Part shown: positions 1 through 5,518 of the stretch, one piece after another
How positions within the stretch are numbered: the first letter of the stretch is position 1
Layout: every line of letters begins with the position of its first letter
Source: an uncultured Atopobiaceae bacterium
Lineage (GTDB): Bacteria; Actinomycetota; Coriobacteriia; Coriobacteriales; Atopobiaceae
Length of the DNA: 5,518 nucleotides
NCBI GenBank assembly: GCA_947303905.1
Contig: CAMYZR010000121.1
Coordinates: 1 to 5,518, forward strand
Direction: 5' to 3'
Program-made: the position numbers and the translations under genes
Notes under the pieces: generated by a model
Database searches by the model: none
What the model saw: only the letters and a program-made list of their open reading frames with translations
Told to the model about the DNA's origin: nothing

Positions 1-1692
1 TATCGGCTGCGGCGTGTCGTGGAGCGTGTGCATGACTACGGGGCAAAGTTTGGCATCCAGCTCTCGCCGGGCATTGGCCGCATGAACTGGATCGATCCGT
101 CGACTCCGCCGTATTCGGCCAGCCCTTGCCCCAACTACTACACGCCCGAGCTCGTCTGCCGCAAGTTACCCACCGACGGCGTGAAGCGCCTGGTTAAGGC
201 CATGGGGAGGTCGGCCAAGCTCGCGCAGGGCGCTGGCGTGGACATCATCGAGATCCACGCCTATGGCGGCTACCTCATCGACCAGTTCAACTCGTCCAAG
301 TGGAACCATCGCGCCGACGAGTACGGTGGGAGCCTCGAGAACCGCATGCGCTTCATGATGGAGATCATCAAAGAGGTGCGCGACGCCTGCGGGCGCGACT
401 ATCCCATTGCGGTGAAGATGACGCTCGATTCCGTGGACGATCCGGAGCGTCCGCTCGAGGAGGGCTTGGCCATTGCCAAGACGCTCGCAGATTCCGGGTT
501 GGTTGACCTCATCCACTTTGGTCGCGGTGCCTACTCCTGCCGCTGGCGCATGGTCAGCAGCGTGTACCAGCCCGAGGGCTTCGATCTCGAGGCGTGCAAA
601 ACGATTCGCGAGATCACGGGCGACATCCCCATCATGGCGCATGGCAAGCTCAACCATGCTGCCGTGGCCGAGGAGGCGCTGCAGGAAGGCCTGGTGGACC
701 TCGTGGCCATCGGTCACGGTCTTATCGCAGATCCGCATTGGGCCAACAAGGTGCGCGCTGGCAGGGAGGAGGACGTCTGCCAGTGCATCGGCTGCGGCGA
801 GTGCCACTTCAACTCCATGAAGGGTTGGCCGCGCCCCTGCGCCGTGAACCCCACCTCCATGCACGAGGGCGAGTACGTGCTCACGCCTGCCAAGCAGGCC
901 AAGAGGATACTGGTCATCGGCGGCGGGCCTGGTGGCATGAAGGCGGCAGCCACTGCCGCGGAGCGTGGCTTTGACGTGACCCTCTGGGAGAAGACCAATC
1001 GTTTTGGCGGGGCCATGGCAGCTGCCGGCGCGATGGACTTCAAGCGCGATGTGCGCAGTCAGGTCGATTATCTCGAGCGTCAGATTGTCAAGTACGACGT
1101 CACAGTCGAGATGGGCAAGGAGGCCACCATCGAGGATGTGCGTGCCTTCGACCCCGACTTCGTCGTGGTCGCAACGGGTGCCGATCCCATCGTGATTCCC
1201 GTGCCTGGTTCCAAGGGCTCCAACGTGAGGCTTGCCATTCCCGTGCTGCTCGGTGACCAGACCACAGGCGAGCATGTGGCGGTCATCGGCGGGGGAGACG
1301 TTGGCTGCGAGCTGGCGGTCGAGCTCTGCCACCAGGGCAAGGACGTCACCATCATCGAGATGATGGACAAGCTCATGAGCCGCGGGGGATCGTTCGTGGC
1401 CAACGAGCAGAACCTGCGGTATCTGGTCGAGCACTCCGGTGCCGTGGCAATGTGCGGCGCTCGCATGATGGAGATCTGCGACGATGGCGTCATCGTGCTA
1501 AAGGATGGTGCGGAGCAGAAGGTCCCCTGCGACACCGTGGTCTTCGCCGCGGGCTACCGCGCCGACCACAGCCTGTACGAGGCGATTCTCGATGCGGGCT
1601 ACGACTGCGTGCAGGTGGGCGACAACGTGCGTCCCGGCAAGATCATCGATGCCATCTCCCAGGGCTATAACTACATCCGCGTGCTGGAGTAG
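1..1692 (+). CDS. Old yellow enzyme-family NAD(P)H:flavin oxidoreductase (FMN/4Fe-4S/FAD), 5'-truncated
   Basis: Frame 1 is open from base 1, so the gene begins before the window; the GTG at 19 is internal. The 563 visible residues lack roughly the first 100 of a family usually about 640-680 long. Order of parts: end of the FMN-binding TIM barrel (window residues 1-250), with HAYGGYL at 86-92 and the family signature DEYGGSLENR after it; four cluster cysteines at 262, 265, 268 and 280 (C-x2-C-x2-C-x11-C); a dinucleotide-binding GGGPGG at 307-312; a second, NAD(P)H-type GGGDVG at 430-435; and a C-terminal FAD motif (GDNVRPGKIIDAISQG). This is the layout of 2,4-dienoyl-CoA reductase, trimethylamine dehydrogenase and the BaiCD/BaiH bile-acid enzymes. 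It should pass electrons from NAD(P)H through FAD and 4Fe-4S to FMN and reduce an activated C=C bond in the cytoplasm. The substrate cannot be read from sequence. Tyr91 matches the FadH catalytic Tyr, but the FadH proton-donor His seems replaced by Tyr178, so I avoid calling it fadH. Ends TAG, 30 bases before the next gene. Confidence 0.93.
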   Translation, partial: YRLRRVVERVHDYGAKFGIQLSPGIGRMNWIDPSTPPYSASPCPNYYTPELVCRKLPTDGVKRLVKAMGRSAKLAQGAGVDIIEIHAYGGYLIDQFNSSKWNHRADEYGGSLENRMRFMMEIIKEVRDACGRDYPIAVKMTLDSVDDPERPLEEGLAIAKTLADSGLVDLIHFGRGAYSCRWRMVSSVYQPEGFDLEACKTIREITGDIPIMAHGKLNHAAVAEEALQEGLVDLVAIGHGLIADPHWANKVRAGREEDVCQCIGCGECHFNSMKGWPRPCAVNPTSMHEGEYVLTPAKQAKRILVIGGGPGGMKAAATAAERGFDVTLWEKTNRFGGAMAAAGAMDFKRDVRSQVDYLERQIVKYDVTVEMGKEATIEDVRAFDPDFVVVATGADPIVIPVPGSKGSNVRLAIPVLLGDQTTGEHVAVIGGGDVGCELAVELCHQGKDVTIIEMMDKLMSRGGSFVANEQNLRYLVEHSGAVAMCGARMMEICDDGVIVLKDGAEQKVPCDTVVFAAGYRADHSLYEAILDAGYDCVQVGDNVRPGKIIDAISQGYNYIRVLE

Positions 1693-1710
1693 GGGAGCGG
1701 GCGGCATCGG

Positions 1711-1717
1711 AAGGGGG
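1711..1717 (+). promoter_or_regulatory. Ribosome binding site deciding the GTG start at 1723
   Basis: The purine run AAGGGGG lies five bases before GTG at 1723. The encoded N-terminus from this GTG forms a complete lipoprotein signal peptide, which supports this start. The site lies inside the 30-base gap after the preceding stop, and no clear -35/-10 pair is visible there, so translation from a transcript shared with the upstream oxidoreductase gene is plausible. Confidence 0.7.
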
Positions 1718-1722
1718 CTGCG

Positions 1723-2607
1723 GTGAAGAGGCATACGTTACCCATGCTTGCGGTCGTGCCCGCGCTGTCGATGGCGCTGTTTGGCTGTGGCGAGGCCCCC
1801 GCTGCCGCCCCGGAGCTGAGAAGTGCCCCTGTGACAACACAGGGCACGCGCGTGACCTGCATAGACGTGGGCAAGGGCGACTGCATCCTCGTTCAGGCGG
1901 GCACGTCGGCGGCCCTCATCGACACGGGCTACCAGGGCACTGCTGACGAAGTGCTTGCGGTCATGCAGGAGCAGGGCGTGAGCCATCTCGACGCCTTGGT
2001 CATCACCCATTACGACAGGGATCACGTGGGAGGGCTATCCGCGATCGCCGACGGGCCTTCCATCGATGTGGCCTATCTCCCCGGATACGTCGGGGCTGAC
2101 AAGAACTACAAGACGGTCTCGAAGGCGCTTGGCGGATCGGACCTCGTGACGCAGTCTGTCACGGAGGAGGTCCGGCTCGCATTGGGGGAGGGAGAGCTGG
2201 TCATCTATCCCTCGGATGTGGCCTACGTGCCTGGCGCCAATGGCGAGGAGGGCAACGACAACGACGTCTCGCTTGTGGCGACCCTGACGTGTGGCGACGA
2301 CTCGTACCTCTTTGCGGGGGACCTTGAAGAGGAGGGCATCGAGGCGTACCTGCGTGCGGGGCATGGGCATTTTGACGTGATCAAGATGCCCCATCACGGC
2401 GAGGGAGGCAGCAACACCGACGAGCTCCTCGATGAGGTGCGGCCGACAATTGCCCTCATAACCGATGGCAGCGACGACCCAGCAGACAAGAAAGTCCTCA
2501 AGCTGCTCAAGAGGCAGGGCGTAGACACCTACCGCACCAGCGAGTGCGGAACCATCGTCGTCGAGGGAGATGGCACAGGCGCCTACGAGGTTTCAACTAG
2601 CTCGTAG
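1723..2607 (+). CDS. Predicted lipoprotein with ComEC-like metallo-beta-lactamase hydrolase domain
   Basis: The product has 294 residues and a GTG start. Residues 1-22 form a lipoprotein signal peptide: KR at the start, a hydrophobic core, then the lipobox LFGC with Cys22 as the lipidation site. A short Ala/Pro-rich linker follows. From about residue 42 (TCIDVGKGDCILVQ) it matches the metallo-beta-lactamase domain found at the C-terminus of ComEC/Rec2 DNA-uptake proteins: ALIDTG, then THYDRDHVGG with His96, Asp98, Asp100 and His101 as likely metal ligands, NDNDVSLV, FAGDLEE with Asp200, and PHHGEG with His224/His225. The end, TYRTSECGTIVV, also fits the ComEC group. The ComEC membrane channel and OB-fold regions are absent, so this is a stand-alone, surface-anchored hydrolase. 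By family the likely bond is a phosphoester, as in nucleic acids, but the substrate is unknown. It may be co-transcribed with the preceding oxidoreductase gene. It converges on the phosphatase gene. Confidence 0.9.
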   Translation: MKRHTLPMLAVVPALSMALFGCGEAPAAAPELRSAPVTTQGTRVTCIDVGKGDCILVQAGTSAALIDTGYQGTADEVLAVMQEQGVSHLDALVITHYDRDHVGGLSAIADGPSIDVAYLPGYVGADKNYKTVSKALGGSDLVTQSVTEEVRLALGEGELVIYPSDVAYVPGANGEEGNDNDVSLVATLTCGDDSYLFAGDLEEEGIEAYLRAGHGHFDVIKMPHHGEGGSNTDELLDEVRPTIALITDGSDDPADKKVLKLLKRQGVDTYRTSECGTIVVEGDGTGAYEVSTSS

Positions 2608-2625
2608 ATACAGCAAATCGCAAGA

Positions 2626-2665
2626 GCGGCCGACCAAGGGGAACCCGTCCCCAACGGTCGGCCGC
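2626..2665. repeat. Long intergenic inverted repeat, possibly REP-like
   Basis: A perfect 10-base arm, GCGGCCGACC (2626-2635), pairs with GGTCGGCCGC (2656-2665). Inside it a second 5-base stem forms between GGGGA (2638-2642) and TCCCC (2648-2652), giving a two-tier hairpin with small internal bulges. It starts 18 bases after the lipoprotein stop codon. No U-run follows on either strand, so it is a poor textbook terminator alone, though it may help termination or protect the 3' end of the mRNA. The inner core GGGGAACCCGTCCCC resembles, from memory, dispersed palindromes seen near RAYT-type transposase genes in gut bacteria; that link is inference. Confidence 0.65.
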
Positions 2666-2671
2666 CTCGTC

Positions 2672-2702
2672 CGAGACAAAAGGGGTAGCCCCTTTTGTCT
2701 CG
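2672..2702. terminator. Bidirectional intrinsic terminator between convergent genes
   Basis: A perfect 14-base inverted repeat (2672-2685 with 2689-2702) encloses the 3-base loop TAG. Its core is AAAAGGGG-TAG-CCCCTTTT, so each strand reads as a GGGG/CCCC stem preceded by an A-run and followed by TTTTGTCTCG. On the + strand another T-rich stretch (TCTTT) follows. It sits three bases past the phosphatase stop codon and 64 bases past the lipoprotein stop codon, where a shared terminator is expected. The U-runs are short and partly inside the stem, so efficiency cannot be judged. Confidence 0.8.
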
Positions 2703-2705
2703 TCT

Positions 2706-3881
2706 TTAGAAGTAGCTCACCCTGATGCGCTTGCCCATCCTCGTGAGGCAGTCGGACAGCTCCTTCACGATGTTCATCTTGATGTTGAAGTTGATCGGCA
2801 GGTCTGGGTTCTGGTGGGCGGGGTTCATCGCGCGGCCGACGTAGAAGTTGATGTCGGTTGCCTCCTCGAACAGCAGCTGGCAGATGCGCGCGGCGCCATC
2901 GTGCCCGTAGTTCCAGTCTTCGTAGGTCTCGTTGTCGTGCAGGTAGTCCTGGGCGTATTCCAGCACCTTGCTCATGGTGACGACGCCTTCCGTCACCAGG
3001 TCGACGCCCTCGATCTCGGAGATGGGCGGGATCTTGCTCGTGGTGTCGATGTTCGCCTTTGCCTTCAGGGGCTTGCGTAGGTACTTGGCGACGATGGTGG
3101 CCGTGGTGCCGCCGCAGACGATGTGCTTGCCTTCCTTCGAGAAGAACAGGTTCATCATCTTCTCGGTGTCATCACGGTCTGCCGGGGGGCCAAACAGGAT
3201 GTTCATCGGATTGCGGCGCCTGACGCGTACGACGACGGCGGTGGCGTCGTCTTGCGGCTTGTAGCCGTAGAGCTTGTCGCATTCGTCCACGAGCATCGTG
3301 CACAGCACCTTGGCCGTGTAGCCCGTCAGGGACATGTCCGCCACAAACTGGCCGATGTCCTCGCGCTTCCAGTCGTTGTTGTATGCGACGTCAACGTTTG
3401 CATGGGGGCATCCGTCGCTCATGGCAACGAGCACGTCGTCCTCCTGCAGGCGAATCGAGGATCGATAGATCTTCTTGTCCTCGATGTTGAGCTCGGTCAT
3501 CGGATAGTCCGTGACGTCTCCGTCCCTGATCAGGATGACCTCGGGGTTGTCGTACTGGATCAGCTCCGCCATGCGGTTGTGCACCAGATTGATGATCGTG
3601 AAGGTGGAGTATGCCACGCCATGCCGCCCGGTTACGGGAAGCGTCTTGGCGATGGTTGACACGCACTCCTCGATAGGCAGCCCCTCGGCCATCATGGTGG
3701 AGATGATCTTCGACGTCAGCGTGGAGAGGATGCTGGCCTGCACGCCGCTTCCGAGTCCGTCGGCAAGGACGATGACGGTAGAGCCATCCTCCGTGTTCAC
3801 CACGTCAACGTGATCGCCGCAAAGCTCCTCGCCCGCATGGTTGATGCTCTTGTAGCCGATATCGGCGCACAGGTCATTCAT
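2706..3881 (-). CDS. SpoIIE/PP2C-type phosphatase with unassigned conserved C-terminal domain, partner of HydS
   Basis: The product has 391 residues, starts at ATG and ends TAA. Residues 1-220 are a SpoIIE-type PP2C Ser/Thr phosphatase domain: CGDHVDVV at 21-28, ADGLGSG at 40-46 with metal-binding Asp41, SDG at 155-157 and DDATAVVVRV at 211-220. All the expected Asp residues are present, so it should be an active Mn/Mg-dependent phosphatase. There is no signal peptide or membrane segment, so it is cytoplasmic. Residues about 222-391 form a second domain with conserved-looking blocks: VCGGTTATIVAKYL (255-268), PPISEIEGVDLVTEG (285-299) and TDINFYVGRAMNPAHQNP (342-359). I cannot name this domain. 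The start overlaps the end of hydS by eight bases, implying coupled translation and a joint role. The likely task is to dephosphorylate a signalling protein in response to the sensory hydrogenase. The target is not in the window; SpoIIE relatives act on anti-sigma-factor antagonists, which makes such a protein a candidate. Confidence 0.93.
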   Translation of the reverse strand: MNDLCADIGYKSINHAGEELCGDHVDVVNTEDGSTVIVLADGLGSGVQASILSTLTSKIISTMMAEGLPIEECVSTIAKTLPVTGRHGVAYSTFTIINLVHNRMAELIQYDNPEVILIRDGDVTDYPMTELNIEDKKIYRSSIRLQEDDVLVAMSDGCPHANVDVAYNNDWKREDIGQFVADMSLTGYTAKVLCTMLVDECDKLYGYKPQDDATAVVVRVRRRNPMNILFGPPADRDDTEKMMNLFFSKEGKHIVCGGTTATIVAKYLRKPLKAKANIDTTSKIPPISEIEGVDLVTEGVVTMSKVLEYAQDYLHDNETYEDWNYGHDGAARICQLLFEEATDINFYVGRAMNPAHQNPDLPINFNIKMNIVKELSDCLTRMGKRIRVSYF

Positions 3882-3897
3882 TTCTGATGGACTCCTT
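3874..3897 (-). promoter_or_regulatory. Translational coupling site: RBS and overlapping stop/start of hydS and phosphatase
   Basis: On the - strand the ribosome-binding sequence AAGGAG (3897-3892) lies within the last hydS codons, ten bases before the phosphatase ATG (3881-3879). The hydS stop TGA (3876-3874) falls just inside the phosphatase frame, giving ATGAATGA. This arrangement lets ribosomes ending hydS restart on the phosphatase and favours matched production of the two proteins. Confidence 0.85.
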
Positions 3898-5518
3898 CAG
3901 CTTGGACAGGGCGATCTTCGTCTCCGCGGTCGTCTCACCGAGAAGCGAGGCGATCTCCTGCACGATGAGCATCTGACGTCCCACGACCTCGTCGGCGACC
4001 TCCACCGTCTGGCGGCTGATCTCCTCCCTGCGCTGGTGCTCTTCCTCCTCCGCCGTCACGTCATGCATGATGCAGATGATCATGCGGCCGTCCTCGGCAG
4101 GGACGATGGTCTCCTCGACGTAGCGCTGGTACTCGGCAAGGTAGGTCCTCTTGTTGTAGACGCCCCTCCTCGTGCGCTTCACGTCCAGGAACGCGCCAGG
4201 TTCGAGGATGCGCACGACTGGCTCGCCGAGCACGTCCGACTCGCGCCGGATGTTGAGCAGGCGGAGGGCAGCATCGTTGAGCTGCTGCACCTCGAGGGTG
4301 TCGTTGACGACGACCAGGGCGTTGGGGCTGTTCTTGACGATGGCGTCGGAGAAGCTCTCGGCCTTCTCCTTCAGGAACGGCAGACACATGGAGATGTCCG
4401 CCTTGCCCTGATAGATGGCCACGGCCTTCTCGCGGCAGGTGTCGTAGCCGCAGGAACCGCAGTTCAGCTCGTCGCTCGGCTTGAACTTGCCCATCTTGCG
4501 CAGGATCTCGACGATCTCGTAATTGGAGGGCATCATCTCGTGGCGATTGATGGGCGTGAAGAAGTGCTTCATCAGCGGGATGTCTGGCTGGTCAACGTCA
4601 AAGTCCCGAGCGCCGGCGTATGTCGCCACCGCCATGTAGCCCTTGACGGGGTTGCGACGGTACTTCTCCATCACGGGGCCACCGATGCAGCTGCCCGAGC
4701 AGGCGGACATCTCGATAAAGCACTTGTGAATCTTGCCCTGCGCGATGTCCTCGAGTGCGGCGATGCAGTTCTCCACGCCGTCAAGCGCCATGTACGTGTA
4801 CTCGGGCGAGTCCTGCGCCATGGTCTTGAGGATTCCGCCCGTGGTGGGGAAGAACCGCGCACGGCTCTGGTCATCGGGAATGACCTCGCGCTTGAGCTCG
4901 ACGCCCTCCTCCTCGAGCCAATACGTCAGCTCCTCAAAGGTCAGGACGGCATCCACTGCCTCACTGTACTCCTGGCCCTCATCCTTCTTTGCGACGCACG
5001 GACCGACAAACACCGTCTTGGCGCCCGCGATGCGGCGCTTGATGTCCATGCAGTGCGCCACCATGGGAGACACGACGTCCGCGAGGTAGGGGAGCTGCTC
5101 GGGGAAGTACTTGCGAATCAGCAGGTTGACCGAATGACAGCACGATGAGATGACGATGTCCTTGTTCTCCTCCCGGAGCATGCGGTCGTACTCGCGCTTG
5201 ACCATCGTCGCGCCGATGGCGGTCTCCTCGACGTCGAAGAACCCGAGCCTCTTTGCCGCCTCGCGCATGGCTTCGATGCCGACGCCCTCGTAATTGGCGA
5301 TAAACGACGGCGCGAGGCTCATCACCACGGGCTCGCCGCTCCCGATCAGGACCTTGACCTTCTCGGTCTCGTCCACGATCTGCTTGGCGTCCTGCGGACA
5401 TACGACGAAGCAGTGTCCGCACAGGATGCACTCGTTGCCGATGATGTGCGCCTGATTGCCCGAGAAGCGGATCGACTTCACGGGGCAGTGGCGGATGCAC
5501 TTGTAGCAGTTCTTGCAG
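3874..5518 (-). CDS. hydS: Putative sensory [FeFe] hydrogenase HydS (group C) with ferredoxin, H-cluster, FeS and PAS domains, 5'-truncated
   Basis: The frame stays open to the window edge: twelve codons upstream of the GTG at 5481 encode CKNCYKCIRHCP, the first cluster motif of a 2[4Fe-4S] ferredoxin, so the true start lies past 5518, probably by only a few residues. Numbering from that GTG: second cluster CILCGHCFVVCP (18-29); H-cluster domain about 45-310 with SSCCH (112-116), GPCVAKK (160-166) and EMSACSGSC (257-265), giving the four H-cluster cysteines 115, 162, 261 and 265; an extra 4Fe-4S module with Cys341, 344, 349 and 366; a PAS domain about 373-474; and a charged helical tail containing QEIASLLGETTAETK (508-522). 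This order matches the group C 'sensory' hydrogenases such as Thermotoga maritima HydS, not catalytic HydA. It is cytoplasmic, with no membrane segments. Proposed role: sense H2 or redox state at the H-cluster, relay through the FeS module to PAS, and control the overlapping phosphatase gene's product. Maturases HydE/F/G would be needed and are not in the window. Databases may label it HymD or '[Fe-Fe] hydrogenase large subunit'. Confidence 0.93.
   Translation of the reverse strand, partial: CKNCYKCIRHCPVKSIRFSGNQAHIIGNECILCGHCFVVCPQDAKQIVDETEKVKVLIGSGEPVVMSLAPSFIANYEGVGIEAMREAAKRLGFFDVEETAIGATMVKREYDRMLREENKDIVISSCCHSVNLLIRKYFPEQLPYLADVVSPMVAHCMDIKRRIAGAKTVFVGPCVAKKDEGQEYSEAVDAVLTFEELTYWLEEEGVELKREVIPDDQSRARFFPTTGGILKTMAQDSPEYTYMALDGVENCIAALEDIAQGKIHKCFIEMSACSGSCIGGPVMEKYRRNPVKGYMAVATYAGARDFDVDQPDIPLMKHFFTPINRHEMMPSNYEIVEILRKMGKFKPSDELNCGSCGYDTCREKAVAIYQGKADISMCLPFLKEKAESFSDAIVKNSPNALVVVNDTLEVQQLNDAALRLLNIRRESDVLGEPVVRILEPGAFLDVKRTRRGVYNKRTYLAEYQRYVEETIVPAEDGRMIICIMHDVTAEEEEHQRREEISRQTVEVADEVVGRQMLIVQEIASLLGETTAETKIALSKLKESIRNE

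Noticed and set aside
19..21. GTG as the start codon of the oxidoreductase
   Set aside because: The frame is open to base 1 and starting here would remove about a hundred residues of the TIM barrel that the family needs.
166..1434. A 422-codon open frame antisense to the oxidoreductase gene
   Set aside because: It mirrors the codon-position GC bias of the real gene, its product is a low-complexity His/Val/Leu-rich string without recognisable motifs, and the + strand gene has complete family signatures.
1..1692. Calling the gene fadH or a bile-acid bai gene
   Set aside because: The domain order fits both, but key active-site residues differ from FadH and nothing in the window supplies bile-acid pathway context.
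1693..1722. A separate promoter for the lipoprotein gene
   Set aside because: The 30-base gap shows only a ribosome binding site; there is no credible -35/-10 pair, though a promoter inside the preceding coding sequence cannot be excluded.
4036..5148. A 370-codon open frame antisense to hydS
   Set aside because: It lies wholly over the HydS H-cluster, FeS and PAS regions, is rich in His/Leu/Val/Asp with no motif, and arises from GC-rich third positions.
5479..5481. GTG as the start codon of hydS
   Set aside because: The same frame continues upstream through four cysteine codons forming a complete 4Fe-4S motif (5485-5517), so this GTG is an internal Val codon and the gene runs off the window.
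3874..5518. Calling the gene a catalytic hydA hydrogenase
   Set aside because: The GPC motif in place of MPC, the CxxCGYxxC FeS module, the PAS domain and the helical tail are sensory HydS features, and no partner electron-transfer subunits are in the window.

Overview
The window is about 5.5 kb of uniformly GC-rich, densely coding bacterial DNA. It holds four protein genes in two convergent pairs and no RNA genes, insertion sequences or CRISPR. The enzyme content (an FMN/4Fe-4S/FAD ene-reductase and an [FeFe]-hydrogenase-type protein with several iron-sulfur clusters) points to a strict anaerobe. High GC, GTG start use and this gene repertoire suggest a gut- or rumen-type Coriobacteriia (Actinomycetota). 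That placement is inference; a high-GC anaerobic Bacillota cannot be excluded.

Left half, + strand. A 5'-truncated old-yellow-enzyme-family oxidoreductase (1-1692) is followed after 30 bases by a predicted lipoprotein with a ComEC-type metallo-beta-lactamase domain (1723-2607). The short gap allows co-transcription, but no functional link is evident. The 98-base gap at 2608-2705 contains two strong inverted repeats. One (2672-2702) looks like a terminator serving both convergent units. The other (2626-2665) resembles a REP-type palindrome.

Right half, - strand. A 5'-truncated sensory [FeFe] hydrogenase (HydS type, group C; 3874-5518) combines a 2[4Fe-4S] ferredoxin domain, an H-cluster domain, an extra 4Fe-4S module, a PAS domain and a conserved C-terminal helical tail. 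Its last codons overlap the start of a SpoIIE/PP2C-type phosphatase (2706-3881), which has a long, strongly patterned C-terminal domain that I cannot assign. The pair reads as a putative H2/redox sensor and its signalling output: the H-cluster and PAS protein would sense, and the phosphatase would act on a phosphoprotein such as an anti-sigma-factor antagonist or similar switch. The operon ends at the phosphatase; no catalytic hydrogenase genes follow it.

The most interesting content is this sensor/phosphatase pair. Within it, the unassigned phosphatase C-terminal domain and the H-cluster motif variants stand out.
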